A stretch of 64,000 nt of DNA from Himantopus leucocephalus (Eukaryota; Chordata; Aves; Charadriiformes; Recurvirostridae): the NCBI GenBank assembly GCA_003993805.1, contig RSEF01000012.1, positions 9,697,175 to 9,761,174 on the forward strand. Direction: 5' to 3'. Shown here piece by piece: positions 1 to 20,039 of this stretch. The notes beneath the pieces are model-generated. The model did no database searches. It had not been told where the DNA came from and saw only the letters and a list, made by a program, of their open reading frames with translations. The stretch's first letter is position 1; each line of letters starts with the position of its first letter. The position numbers were made by a program, and so were the translations under genes.

Positions 1-8198
<8,198 letters not shown>

Positions 8199-8352
8199 CG
8201 CGGCCCCTGGTGATGGGGATGACGTCCTTGGCAGAGGGAGAGCTGCAGTAGATCTTTCCATCTTCAATGCGGCTCTCGGACTCAGTGAAGTCTTCAAAGG
8301 AGCAGTTGACTCCTGCTGAGAGGTCTGGGACGTTCCAGGCCTCCAGGACCAA
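8199..8352 (-). CDS. PLXNA1: PLXNA1 exon 7: linker/IPT-like domain after PSI-1
   Basis: This exon is 154 nt, starting in phase 0 and ending one base into codon 636. It encodes residues 585-635. The acceptor CCTCCCTTCCCCAG precedes [20 protein letters not shown], and the donor is GTGAGC (8198-8193). The second half reads [20 protein letters not shown] followed by ITRGR. It is the first extracellular IPT/TIG-like segment between PSI-1 and PSI-2. A sequon (NCS) lies at about residue 600. It differs conservatively from human PLXNA1 (VLEDGRIHCRSPSAREV), as expected for a sauropsid orthologue. Confidence 0.95.
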
Positions 8353-8809
8353 CTGGGGAAGGGAGGAAAGAGCATCAACACAGAAAACTAGCAAAAAAGA
8401 CTCCTCCATGTCTGCTCTGTGTAAGCCCAGCCAACAGAAAAGACCAGGGGTGCAATCCCTCCTCCAGCACCCACACGTGGTGGGGAGACCTGCTTGGAGC
8501 TTTTGCAAGCGAGCCCCATCCATGGGCCTCCCCACTCAAAGAAGGAGCGTGGATTTAAATGGGTTAAAAGATGGAATGACTCACAACCTCCTGTCCTCCA
8601 GTACCACAAGCCATTATGCCTCACCTCTACAGAGAGCAAGCACAGAGTCAGGCTAAAGAGTGTTTCACGGAAAGGCAAGTGCTCCGGCAGAGCCGAGGAT
8701 GGGAGGAATCCACCTCTTCCCTCGCAAAGTCATTCCCAGGGTCAGCAGTTCTCACTTTACAAAACGCTTGCCTTATTTCTAATTTGAATTTTTCACAGCT
8801 TCCAGCCAT

Positions 8810-8990
8810 TAGTTCTTGTTATGCCTTTCCTTGATAGATTAAAAAGCCCTTTAGTCCCTGATATTTGCTCCTTGTAAAGGCACTTATACTCTGTAATCAA
8901 GTCACCTCTTAATCTTCTTTTTGATAAGCTAAGCAGATTGAGCTCTGGAAGTCTCTCACTGCAAGGCATTTTCTCCGGTCTTCAACTCAT
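8810..8990 (-). mobile_element. 3' fragment of the same LINE family (CR1/L3-like)
   Basis: This stretch resembles the well-known 3'-terminal CR1/L3-type sequence in reverse orientation. The text around 8895-8960 (control by ATCAAGTCACCTCTTAA, then GATAAGCTAAGCAGATTGAG) matches the ancient amniote consensus. It probably derives from the same insertion as 9480-10360, with the intervening part decayed or replaced. Confidence 0.55.
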
Positions 8991-9479
8991 TTACATGATG
9001 TTTACGGGAGGTTTTCAGCCTCCCCGTTTAAAAGCTGGACTCCGGCCCGAGCGCAGCATCCCCGCACCGACCACACCAGACCCCCGTGCAGCGTCCTGCC
9101 ATCGGTCAGGGAGATAACCAACCACAGAGGTGAAAATGCCACCCAGTTCCCGGCTTTGCCTGAGGAGCATGGAGAGCCCCACAGCGAGGGCTCAGCCCCG
9201 GCATCGTTTTCCAGGAGGCCAGGCGAATGCTTGTCTCCTCCCTCCACGTCTCCCTTTAGACTTGGCAATATCAACCCCCAATTTCTCTGCTAAACCAGCC
9301 CCACTCAGAACCAACTGCTCTGCAGAGGAATCTCACCCCATACCACCCTGCCAGACTCAGCATCCCAGCAGGTCCCATCCGCAGCCACCTCGCATTTATT
9401 TCCATGTTACCAACGAACGTGAGCCCTTGCAGAAGCGCCTCCCAAACTGTTTTCATCCGGTGACAATTCCCCTCTGACG

Positions 9480-10360
9480 AGGACTTTTCGAGATTTGTCA
9501 CGGAGCCAGTTTTTAATCCACTTAACACGTGCTTTATCAATATTGTATAATGCTAATTTTTAATCAGAACGTTGTGTTGTACCAAGTCAAATGCCTTGTA
9601 GAAGCCTAAAGACATCACATCCCCGCAGTCCCTCTTCTAATTCAAGTCATAATTTCATCAAAGAACAAAATGTGGTTTGTTTGACATAAAACCGCGCTGA
9701 CTGGCATTAATTACATTCCCATCCTTAAATCTTTATCAATTGTATCCAGCACCCGTTTTTTTTTCTTTAGTTTTTCTAAATCTGATGGCAAACTAAGCAG
9801 TCTCTGACCATTTGGTCCATCCCATATGCCCTTTCTGTATTGGGGCAAAAAAATGAGAAACTTTCTCTGTTTTCCAGGCTTTTCTCAACATTTGCTTATT
9901 TATTACAAAACAATAATTATTTATTATTATATTATTACAAATACCCACAGGCCGAGGAACTCCCCTCAGCAATTCTTTTAGAACTCCTGAGTGCCAGGTA
10001 CCCAGACCTAGCAGTTTTCAAAACTTTATTGCTAGTATACGCTGTTTCGTATTCTCTTCACAGTGCTAATGGCCTGGAAAATACTTCGGGGAAGTCCATC
10101 ATCCTTTCTGTCTGCACTGAGAGGGCAGCGAGTTGTGCATCGAAGTCTCATCCCAAAATATCTGCTGCAGGCTGGGGTCAGAGACAGGCTATTGAGCCAG
10201 ACGGATCGCCGGCTTCTGAATGGCAACTCTGACGCTGGTGTTTGTATTATGGAGAAATATTTATTGCTCTCTTATGTCTTTTCTGAATAATCATCAACTG
10301 GTTTATTATCTCCATCAATAGACGAGCCCTCATCAATGCCCTGCACTTTGCTATGTTTTA
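9480..10360 (-). mobile_element. Degenerate CR1/L3-type LINE, reverse transcriptase part
   Basis: Read on the minus strand, this stretch retains pieces of a non-LTR retrotransposon reverse transcriptase. At 9618-9571 it reads VMSLGFYKAFDLVQHN, matching the CR1/L3 pattern YLDFxKAFDxVxHN with the first residues eroded. At about 9716-9663 it reads NVINASQRGFMSNK, matching the upstream NxxQHGFxxxKS block. The parts above 9780 resemble the 5' RT region of the same old amniote repeat. Stops and frame changes are frequent, so it is long dead. It is in the same orientation as PLXNA1. Family assignment is from memory; CR1 versus L3 is open. Confidence 0.7.
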
Positions 10361-10499
10361 TTTGCCTCGGACGTCTCTTCCCCTTTCTCCTGATTTGTCG
10401 TATGCTCGTTAGTTATTTTTAATTGCTGCCTTCCCAGCCGTTGCCTCCAGAGGGTCAGGAGGTGGCTCGGGGGGTCTGCGGGCAGCAGAGGTGGCTTAC

Positions 10500-10623
10500 C
10501 GGGACCTCCGACATGGTGACTGAGATGTTCTTCGGCTGGACAGTGAGCTGGACGCACTGCCGCAGGTCGGAGGCGAAGCGCTGGGGCTCGTCCGCCCGCT
10601 CACACCGGTCCTTGCGCGAGCAT
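10500..10623 (-). CDS. PLXNA1: PLXNA1 exon 6: second half of PSI-1
   Basis: This exon is 124 nt. One base completes Ile543, then 41 codons follow (544-584), ending in phase 0. The acceptor TGTCTCCCTCCAG precedes [20 protein letters not shown], and the exon ends ISVTMSEVP before the donor GTAAGC. C544, C550 and C566 complete the eight cysteines of PSI-1. The segment [21 protein letters not shown] is the best paralogue discriminator in the window, since plexin-A4 has SKEPRRFASEM and A3 has a divergent sequence. One N-glycosylation sequon (NIS) lies at about residue 575. The intron to exon 5 is only 470 bp. Confidence 0.96.
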
Positions 10624-11093
10624 CTGGAGGGAGACAAAACCACCACGGTGAGGAGGAGAATCCCCCGGGGTCCTGTGTGGCTCTGGGCTGACGCCACAGC
10701 AGACCGACCCTTTGGCATGGAGGTGATGCCCAGCTAGAGACCTTGGCTGCTTGAGGCCCATACGGGAGCTCTGCTTTCCCCTGGTGCCAGGACTGCGGAC
10801 TTCTGGGGTCTTTTATCTTCAGTTTTTCGTATTGGCACAAGGATGCCAAACCGGGGAGCCCGTGGGCAGGATTAGAGGGGCCCTGCCGGCAGCTTCGCCG
10901 TGCATGAGTGCTCATGAGCACAGCCCGGGAGCTGGGGGAAGGGATGACGGACCTCTCGGACCACTCCATCCCCACATGTTTCAGGGCCAAAGTCCAGGAG
11001 GGGTCTCTCCAAGGAGACCAGCGGTGGGGATGGACATAGTTTCCAACCCGTGGCTCACTGGCATGACCCCGAGGCTAATCCCACGGTACTCAC
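10624..11093 (-). other. PLXNA1: PLXNA1 intron 5
   Basis: A 470-bp intron splitting the codon for Ile543 inside PSI-1. Donor GTGAGT, acceptor CCAG. Nothing further was recognised. Confidence 0.92.
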
Positions 11094-11194
11094 ATGTTGT
11101 GGAGGACGCACCAGCCGCAATGGGGGTCCCGGGAGCCCAGGCACAGCTCGCAGCTCTCGTACTGCTCACAGCTCTCCACCGGCACCCGCGTCAC
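11094..11194 (-). CDS. PLXNA1: PLXNA1 exon 5: sema-PSI junction and first half of PSI-1
   Basis: This exon is 101 nt, starting in phase 0 and ending after two bases of a codon. It encodes residues 510-542 plus AT of codon 543. The acceptor CTGTTCCCCACAG precedes [20 protein letters not shown], and the donor is GTGAGT (11093-11088). It carries five of the eight cysteines of the first PSI (plexin-semaphorin-integrin) domain: C518, C524, C527, C535 and C538, with the hallmark [13 protein letters not shown]-1 packs beneath the sema propeller as a disulphide-rich wedge (family knowledge). The split codon is completed as ATA (Ile) by exon 6. Confidence 0.96.
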
Positions 11195-13280
11195 CTGTGG
11201 GGAACAGGCAGGGAGTGAAGGGGGACCGGCTGCGCATTTCCCTGCTGTGTCCATGCCTAGATCCCGCCAGAGATGGGACTCACCCTGACCTACAGCTCCT
11301 GCCCCATTAGAGAGGAGGCAGCATGGGGGAGCAGGCTGAGCCCCCACCACCACCCACTCCTCTCCCAGGCAGTACATTTGCAGGCAACACCTCCACCCCA
11401 GGGAGGCTTTTACCCCAACCCAGCTCCTTCCATCATTGCATCTTTGCAGGGTTGTGGGAGTGGGCTGCGCCGGCTCAGCCCCACACCGGCTCCCGGTGCC
11501 GGCCAGGCACCCCGCAGCTACCGCAGCCCTGCTCCGAAAGGGTTACCGGTCCTTTATTAATTGCTCCTCCAGATTTGATTAAAATCCCCTCGTTCTCCAA
11601 GCCCTTCGAGCTCTGTTACAACTGTTCATTTAATTACTTTCCACCAGCACTCTGATAACACCGAGCCGGAGTGGGGAAGAGAGCGGGTTTTATTAAGGAG
11701 AGGGGAGGAGAAGAGGGGGGACGAGGAGGGGGTGCAGGGAGCTGCCTGCTCGCCCGCCGCGAGGAGCCGACAGCGCTGGGCAGCTGCCTGTGCCTGCCGC
11801 GCTCGTGCCTCAGTTTCCCCACTGCTCCCACGGGGCAGGACTCACTTGTTAATTAAAATTTGCAAACTTCTCTACTGAAGGCTAAACCCGGGGTGCTCTC
11901 CCTCCTCCCAGTCCAGCAGGGGTTGGGCTCAGCGTGATGCCTCCAGGGTTGGGATAAGGCTGGCCAACCAGTACCCTCCGGTTTGCACACCGATGAGGAT
12001 ACCTGTAGTGTCCCCATTTGTTTGTCCCCGACATCACTTCAGGCAGGCAGTGGCAAGGGGGTTGGCAGCAGGTTCCCCCCAGATGGACCCCACGCAGGCA
12101 CACGCCGGCTCCCAGCAGCCATAGTGGCTTGTTGGGAGATCCCCAGTCCAAGTCGAGGTAACCCGCCCAACTGCAACCACGTCTCCAACGTGTCCCCTGC
12201 AGAGGGGAGGCTCAGCTGAGACAGGCCCGCGACAGAAAGACGGAGGACTCCACACCCATTTTCTGCCTCACCTGGGAAGCCCCCAGGTTTCCTGCAGCAC
12301 AGCAGAAACCAGACAGGCGCTGGGAGAGGGAGGGAAAGGGCTCCGCTGTCCCCATGGGGCTGTCTAGACAAACCCACGGTCCTACTCCAACATCCTTCCC
12401 CCTCCCAAGCCCCCGGGCTGGTGGCCAGGAGAGCTGTTACGCTCCGAGCTCCGCCGCGGTCCCACTCGCACACACCTCTGCTGCGCGGAGGAGCGGAGAT
12501 GCTGCGAGATGTAGGCACACCGCGTCCCAGCACAGCTGCCCTGTGTCACCCCACGAGGCATGACGCCAGATCCAAAAAGTGGCACCGCCACGGCACGAAC
12601 CTGCCTCACCCGCTCCAGTGCAACGGATGAACTTGCACCAGCAAGCTCTCCCCCAGGTCGGGGATCATGCAAACACTCGCAAAGCCAAACGAAACTTCCC
12701 ATCGTGAGCCCCCACCACGCTGCCAGGATGGCAGCACCGGATCCGGATCGGGTCTGTACCTCCGGTAGAAGAGAGGCAGGGACCAAGGGGTGCACACCAG
12801 GGCCTGGGGGCACACCAGCCCCATGTCCCCTCTGCCCCGAAGTGCAAAAGCAGCCACCCCAGAGGAGAAAAAGCCATTTGGAGCAAGGACCTCCTGCTAA
12901 CCTGCAAAAACCCTGTTCTGGAGGGGATGGCCAGAACAGGGGGGAGGTTTATGGTCAGCCCCTGGCAGCAAGGAAGGGTTGGCAGCCCTGGGTCCCCCCC
13001 AGGGACCATGGGGATTTCAAGCAGCTGCTGCTAACAATTACTGCCCGGGGCACGGCCCCAGCGAGGAGAGGAGCAGCAGGACACAGAGTCACTGCCTCGG
13101 GGCAGTGTTTTTGCAGAGAGGAGCCAGGAGGAGCTGCTGCCGTTCCCTGGGACAGGAGTCCCCAGGCAGCAAGGGCCAGAGCGCACCGGGGAGCTGCCCA
13201 GAAGGCTTCCCAGCACGCGGGATTGCAGACTGGGGCTGCCATGTCAGGAGAGCGGAGGGGCTGCCGTCCCCTCCCCTTAC
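11195..13280 (-). other. PLXNA1: PLXNA1 intron 4
   Basis: A 2,086-bp phase-0 intron between exons 4 and 5. It contains an AT-rich island at about 11555-11660 (TTATTAATTG, TTTAATTACTTT) and another at 11845-11880 (TTGTTAATTAAAATTTGC), separated by a purine-rich tract at about 11670-11735. These are possible regulatory islands. The remainder is GC-rich and unremarkable. Confidence 0.85.
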
Positions 13281-13421
13281 CTGTTTCTCAGTCATGGCGT
13301 AGATGTGCTGGCGGTCAGGACTCAGCACCAGGTCTCGCAGGATGGAGCTGCCCTCGTGGGCCACGACGTTCTCGTACTGCAGCGCTTGGTGCTTCCTCTC
13401 GGCCGGCAAGTCCACCAGGAT
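13281..13421 (-). CDS. PLXNA1: PLXNA1 exon 4: end of the sema domain
   Basis: This exon is 141 nt and encodes 47 residues (463-509), phase 0 at both ends. The acceptor TTGCTCTTCCCGCAG precedes [20 protein letters not shown], and the exon ends [14 protein letters not shown] before the donor GTAAGG. It forms the last blade strands of the sema propeller ([16 protein letters not shown]). The loop LPAERKHQ corresponds to LSNPGGRP in human PLXNA1, a known variable stretch, so it is a useful lineage marker. It is separated from exon 3 by the longest complete intron in the window, 29.9 kb. Confidence 0.95.
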
Positions 13422-14639
13422 CTGCGGGAAGAGCAAGGGGAGGTGAGCACGGTCTCACGCACACCCCAGGGAGTGGGAAGGGGAACATGCCCCATTAGAG
13501 ATGCCACCTGTCTGTCCTGTGCCAGCACGGCCACACCACGGCCACGGCAGCATGGCAAAGCAGCAGCCACACTGCAAACATCCCGACCCTTTCCAGAAGA
13601 ACAAACTGCAATGTTTTCTTCCCTTTCTTGCATTTGTCCCACGTTTACGCTGACAGCATTCACCCCTCTCCAGGGAGGGAAGCCACGTCCTCTCCTCTGC
13701 ACTGCCCTGCTTCTCCCGCTCAGCCCCAAAGCCCCTCCAACCTGCAGCATGGCATGGATGACCCCCCACATTACAGCAAAGCATCAGACCCCATCTTGCC
13801 ACAGCAGTACCGAAAGTGGCTCGCATGCCGCACCGCACCAAGCCCCGGCCGGGCAGGATGCTGCGGTGCATGCAGTCAGGGCTCCCGACTCCCCATCCAT
13901 CAGAGGAAACGCTTGGGCTCGTGACCGGGGAAGTCAAGAGGGTCTCAAGGAAGCTGGGGGTCAACAGAGGTTCAGAAAGCGCCTTTGTTCCCTGAGCAGG
14001 AACGTGGCGAAGGCTTTAATCCCCTTACGACTCACAATTACGTTAAAGCTCTTCCTAAGTACGCTGGTTTCTGGCTGCACCGGCGATAACCACATCACGA
14101 GGCACCACGGGGCTGGAGGCACCCACCGAGCAGGAGCTAAACTCAGCTGCGCTACTTGCCATAACCTGATTGCCACTTCCACGAGCCAGAGACGCTTCCT
14201 GCTAATGCCATCCCTCACGACCTCCCAAGATCCGGGCTGTCCGCTGGCACGGGGCAGCCTCAAGGGAGACAGTGCAGGAGAAATGGCTCAGTGGGTCTGG
14301 TCTGCTCCCATGGGATGGGATCGGACAGGATGGGGGCCATACCAGCAGCACACTCTGCAAAAAACCCAGCGGCGGGTGGAGAAGCAGCGTGCCCAGCGAG
14401 ACAGAGCAAATGCTGCCCGGGATCAGCTCCACGCTCCTGCCGGCGCACACGGGGACCTGCTCCAGCACCCCCAGCCACAGGATCCCCCCAGGGCACGGGG
14501 GCAAATCTGCTGCTTTGAAGCATCCCCCAAAACGCATCCCACAGCCCTGATCACCGCGCCCAGTCCCACAGCGCAGCACAGCCATGCCCAAGCCCTTGTG
14601 CCACCCAGGGCAGCCACCCCAGCACCCCCGGCCACCTTG

Positions 14640-14890
14640 TCCCCCTCCTGCAATAATCGCCACTGGCATTTGCATAGTTCCCAATCAGGAGGATACGGGG
14701 CCAGGAAAGCAGGATCCCGGTGTGCAGCTGATTAGCATGGAAATGTATGCGGCTCACAAACAAACTGGGGCCCGTTTAATTAGAGCGGCGCCTTTGATTC
14801 ACCGCCAGCCTCCTGCATGCACCAGCCCCGGATTATTTTTAGGCAGTTTTACAAAACAAATGTATTTAATTAAGAAAGAGACCCCTGAGC
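14640..14890. promoter_or_regulatory. Candidate intronic enhancer with POU, homeodomain and TCF-like motifs
   Basis: An AT-rich island in GC-rich intron 3. It contains an octamer ATTTGCAT (14668-14675), CAGCTGATTAGCATG around 14726-14740, TTTAATTAG (14775-14783), CCTTTGAT (14791-14798, a TCF/LEF-like core) and TTTAATTAA (14865-14873). This density of developmental motifs in 250 bp is typical of conserved enhancers. It is an inference from composition and motifs only. Confidence 0.4.
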
Positions 14891-15540
14891 GACCAGAGAG
14901 CATTGAGTCCTGCACCGCAGTGAGCAAAGGGGCCGCCCTCTCCCCAGGGGACACGGGGACAGGGCTTGCAGGGCCAGGTGTAACTCTTGGGAGTCCACTG
15001 CACGGCCAAAAGCCCCCTGCACGTCCTGCCGCAGGGCTGAAGAGACTTTGTCATAACCCAAACCGGTTCTGGTACTTACCCACCTTCTCAGCATCCTCTG
15101 CCAGACCCATACACCAACTCTGCTCCCCATCACCCCCACCCTGGGTACCACTGTGCACTGGGGAACCCAGAGATGCCGAAAGCCTGCCCTAAAACCTCTG
15201 CCTGCCCTTTTGGTGGGGGGTCTTTCTGCCCAGGACCACATTTGCTCCTACTCCAAACATCAGAGGAGGGTCAAGCCACAAACACCTGCAGTACAGGGCC
15301 ACAGAGCACCTCCTGCCCCATGTCACCCCCTGCCCCACAGTACCCACCGTCACCCCCAGGACCCAACCCTGCCTCCCCGTATCCCCTCGCACATCACTCC
15401 CCTCCTGGCTCTCAGCTTCTCCCCTACAAAGTCCTGTCCGAGCCAGCTCTGTGGAGGAGGGTAACGGGGAGCATCCCCCCTCCCGGCAGCAAGGAAACGT
15501 CTCTCCCCCTCGCTACAGCAACGTGACAAACGCACCTTTC

Positions 15541-15780
15541 CAACCCTTTTATGGGCTGCAGTTGCGGCACAGAAGAATCGATATAGTTTTACCCTGGTTC
15601 TAAAATAGATCTACGGCTGGATGTCGCGCTGGCAGTAATTTTTAACTAGCGGGGTAATTTCCCCATTACATTATTGCACTGCGCAGTGCTGGGAAAGAGA
15701 AAGAGATGTATTTAAAAAAAAAAACAACAGACGTGAAGTACTTCCAGTTAATTTGAGCCTCCAAGAAGAACCTAAAAATA
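15541..15780. promoter_or_regulatory. AT-rich island with a 14-bp perfect palindrome
   Basis: This stretch holds GTAATTTTTAACTAG and GGGGTAATTTCCCC, followed by the perfect palindrome GCACTGCGCAGTGC at 15676-15689. A run of A lies at about 15713-15723. It could be a conserved element; the palindrome is short enough to occur by chance. Confidence 0.25.
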
Positions 15781-16455
15781 TTCTCAGTAGTCAAACAGTG
15801 CTGGAGCCCGGCCTGCCACACGTCAAGGTGCTCTGGCGGGGGGCACGGGGCCACCCCAGGCATGCACACATGGGAACTCTCTTCTCCAGAGCCTCTCCTC
15901 CTGCTAAGGATGCTCTAGGGACAGGTTTGGGATTCAGGAGAATGAAATTTGGAAGACATGGCAATCAAGTTGTTTTCCGGTTGGCCAAAAGGCAGGGCAC
16001 GAGGGAGTTTTTGAGTTAGTTCATGGTAGGCAAACCCATCCTGACGCTCCTCCCCAGCACCAGGACATCATCGGCAGATAGACCCCAATGTCATCCCACA
16101 CCAGGAGGATCCAACTGCCCACACTGTTCGCTGCCACGTAGGCAGAGATGGGAACACAGCATCAGGGCCTTTCCAGCGGGATTAGCCTGATGGGAACCTG
16201 CCCATCCCAGCTGGCGGGAAGGGGACGGGGCTGTTTGGACCATAACACGGCAGAGTGGTGCATGGGATGCACAAGGTGCCTCCCATCTGATCTCTTACAG
16301 ACAGCAGGGAGGGACGGCTTCCACCCCCCCTCCCCGCACCCGCGGGGCAGGGGAAGGGGGAGAGGATGCGGTTTAATCAGAGCAGCCCCCCTCGGAAACG
16401 TGTTCCTTCCTGCCCACCCTGCCTGCCTTCCCACCCAGGGGAAAAGACATTTACC

Positions 16456-16476
16456 AAAAATAAATAAATAAATAAA
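16456..16476. repeat. (TAAA)n microsatellite
   Basis: About four TAAA units, at the edge of an AT-rich island that runs to 16560 and contains several ATTA motifs. Confidence 0.85.
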
Positions 16477-19400
16477 CCTATTAACCTTTCTCCTCATCCT
16501 GACGCTGATATAATTACCCAATACTAATAATTACTCGCACTAATTTCTCGCTCAGGATTCCTGCCCTCGCTCTCGCCTGCCTCGGGCAGCCTTCAGGCAG
16601 CGGCTCGGTGGCGCTGCCTCCTGCGAGGGGCTGGCAGGAGCTCCGTCATCAGCTGGACCCCGGAGCCGTGCCGCGGTGGAGGAGCAGGAGCGAGGGTCGG
16701 CTTGTTGGCCTCCTGCCTTATTAAGAAAACGGATGAGACCAGAAGCAAGAAATTACAAGCTCCCCGCTGGGGTGAATCATCTCAAAGCAAGCCCGGAGGC
16801 TGCTCTGCCAGAAACCCACGTGCACATCCTCCCCACCCAAGTGAGGAGCCCACCCCATGGGGTGAGCACCCTTCACAGCTTCGCTCTGAAGAGGGCAGGG
16901 TTTAAGACCTGGTCCCTCAGAAGCCAAGCAAGCTGGTGGAGGCAGCACAAGGCCAGGAGATGCAATGGCATCTCACCTTCCCAAGATGTCCCTCACCTCC
17001 CAGGCAAGCTGTGGAGAACCCCTGCAAAGGAACGACGAGGGAAAGGACGGCGCGCGACGCTTCAACCCCCGGGCACCCCAGCGTAACAAGTGACCGTGCA
17101 CAGCACGCGCCAGCCAGGCAGAGGCAAAGACCTCTCCCCAGGAGGCTCAGAAAGGGTTCCTGGGGATGGTCTTGTCTTGGCTGGAGAAGGGAGTTTCCAT
17201 CCCACAAAGGTTTTGGAGAAGGAGAGCACATCACCTCGCTAAGAAGCATGCGGTGGTGCAGCGTCACAGCCGGACAACAGCACCAGCCGATCCTGCTGCT
17301 GTGTCGAGCCCGGTGCTCCCTCCAAAGCTCGGCTCTTCTTTACAAACCACGACGCTGGAGCATCCAGAAGCTTCAGCAGGGCCCAGGCCCCACTGCAGCC
17401 AGTGCTAGTGAAGAGCCACTGCCCCAAGGAGCTGCAGAAGACAAGGCTGGGACCTGAAACCCACCTGAGAGAGGACAGGAAGCGAAAGCACCAGGAGGGC
17501 AGAGACAACGCATCAGAGGAGAGATGGCTCCTTCCGCTGCAGCACGCTTGCTCCCCTGGGCTGGTCCAGGTGAGGAGAGGCACCTCCCCACTGCCATAAC
17601 CACTGCCTGACCACCAAGGGGAAAACCTCTCAACATCCTTACGGCCACCAGAAACAGGCACAACGTGGAGAGGAGCATCTCCACAGGCTCGCCTTTAGGA
17701 AAGACGAGCGATGAGAGGAATGAAGGGCAGCAGCCATGACCTGGCGGCCACCCAACGCCAGCAGCGGGTCCAGAGGAGGGGCTTTACAGCTCAGCCCTGG
17801 CCAGGGATGCCAGGCGGAGGGGGAGGAAGCACAGCCGGAGAGGGAAGGCAGCTGCAGACATGCCAAGGCTGCTTTCGGATTTAACACATGCCAGCAGGGG
17901 TCTGGCCAGGGTCTGGGGGTGCTGGGGTGGGCCACCAGCTCCCCACGGGACCAAAAACACATGCTTGAGGGCGCAGGCAGAGGGTCCCCAAGGGACCTGG
18001 TCTCACTGCAGGGGACACCCCCCCAAGCCCACTGCCGGGAAGAGGCGGCTCTTCACCGCCCCGCAGCCGGTTGCCCCGTGGGGCTCTCCCACCCCAGCCC
18101 TCCATCGCCCCCCTTCTGGGCTCTCAAGCCCCCATCCTGGGTCCCAAGCGGTCCCCCGCAGACCCCTCCTCCGGGCAGGAGAAGTGTTCAGCCACGCTTT
18201 GTACTCTTATCTGTACAGGGCTGTGATTAATTCGCAGCGGCTGGCAGCAGCTACGAGAGGAGGGCGCTTCTGCCCGCCCGCCACACTTCAAAGGCAGGGA
18301 CTTATCTGCCTGAAACACACTCCGCAGCCTTTTCACGGGGACCCTTTCCAGTTCCACAGGGCTCGCACGGCGCTGACGGGCAACGCGAAAGAAGGGCTTA
18401 TTTACGGAAGTGCATTTCAAAGCATCCCCCCAGTCCCTCCCAACACTCACTGAGGGGAGCAGCAAGTCCCCCAGCCCCAGGGATGTCCATCGGGGACAGA
18501 GACTGAGCAGGGGGGACGAGACAGGGCTGCGAGGAGAGGATGATGGATAGAGGTCCTTGTCCCTGGTCCTCTCCTGCCCCATCCTCTTGCCAGTGAGCAG
18601 CTCCACAGCACGTCCCTGAGTTGGGAAGAGGAAAAAGCTTTGATGCGTGCAGAAAGCAGAGCCCACTCCCGGGACCAAAACGTTCACCTCCCCACGCCAC
18701 CGGTGCTCACGGCTCAGGCACCACCGAAGCCCGGGGGTCCCGCACCCAAAGCGGTGGGTACGCATCCCCCTCTGCGGGAGCGGGGCCCGGCAAACACCCC
18801 CAGCATTCTGCTTTGATTTTGGCACCATCCGCCCAAAGGGCACAGGACAGAGCAAGTAAAACCAAGACAGGAGCAGGTCCCAGCAGAGCTGACCTTCAAC
18901 CCATGGGGCCACCTCCCAGAGGCAATAGAGGACTCGCGCAGCCTGGCCACCCCAGGGCGGAGGTGACAGCTGCTATGTAGTGTCACACAACACCGGGCCG
19001 ATGAGCCTACAGCCGGAAAGGGACTATCCCGTGTCCAGCCAGGGGGGCTGGCGGGGGAGAGGGACCCCCCCGGGGTGCCAGCATGCACGGCCCCTCCTGG
19101 CACGTGGCCTGGGCTCACCCCGCGGCAGCCGGCAGCGGGGGGACGGGGACACCGGCTGCCCCTCCACATGCCTCCCCCCGCCAGCCATCCCCTGTGGACC
19201 GGCAGCTGCTCCTTGCACACCCCTCTCCGGTTTCTAAAGGAGGACGAGGAGTTTAAAATGAAGTTCTCAGATCAGCTGCTCCGGGGGTACACACGCTCCT
19301 CTTCCCCCCACCCCAGGAAGACACAGGGGCTGCCCAGCGAAATGCGGGGCCGGGGGCAGCTGCGGGACCATGGCATCGTCTGTCCCAGAGGGCACAGCCG

Positions 19401-19857
19401 GTGGGGACGGGGGTTGGAAAGGGGGGCACCGGCGGGACGGGGGACAAGAGTGGGGAGGAGGTGGTGTGGGAGAAGGCAGCGGGTGACTCCTGCTCCCTCC
19501 CATTGTACTGCAGGTTACCAGACTTTGGCATCCAGGGCGATGAGGATTCGCCTCTGGTTTTGCTCAGGCATCAAGAAATTTGTCACCAGGAGAGCCCCGG
19601 CCATGCTTTACCGGCGCCGGCCGTAGGGCTGATCTGTGCGGGGCGGCCGGCAGCGGGGGCTCAGGCAGGGCGGTGGGGATGTGTCTCCCAGGGACTCGCA
19701 CCCGGGGCTGGGGACAGGACGGCCCCGCAGAAACATCCCAGCTATGCATGGGGGGACGGCAGCCGGCACCCCGGCTATCTGCGCTCCCCCCGGCCGGCTG
19801 GCCGCCCCGCCAGCTGCCGGCACAGGAATGCAAGAGCCGGACAGAGGTCAGACACAT

Positions 19858-19879
19858 GCCTCCTCCTCCTCCTCCTCCC
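19858..19879. repeat. (TCC)n microsatellite
   Basis: About seven TCC units in a CpG-rich patch of intron 3. Confidence 0.85.
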
Positions 19880-20039
19880 AGACAGAGGGGCAGGCAGCTG
19901 CCTGCTGCCGGCTGCTCGACCCCGGCACGCCAGGGCCCTGCAGAGATGGCTGCCGTCCTCCCGGCCTCCTCCGCCGGCCCCTCGTACGGCGCTGGGATGC
20001 TCCTGCCTCATCACGAACCCACTGGGGGAAAGGGGCGAG

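Larger units (their letters stand above)
8353..10499 (-). other. PLXNA1: PLXNA1 intron 6
   Basis: A 2,147-bp phase-0 intron between exons 6 and 7. Much of it is the remains of an old LINE (8810-8990 and 9480-10360). The parts between and beside those fragments (8353-8810, 8990-9480, 10360-10499) hold nothing I recognise. Confidence 0.9.

Noticed and set aside
12560..13498. 312-codon plus-strand open frame
   Set aside because: It also overlaps exon 4 antisense, and no motif or domain was seen.
13305..14735. 476-codon plus-strand open frame
   Set aside because: It runs antisense across PLXNA1 exon 4, has low-complexity proline/alanine/arginine-rich composition and no recognisable domain. GC-rich sequence with few stops explains it.
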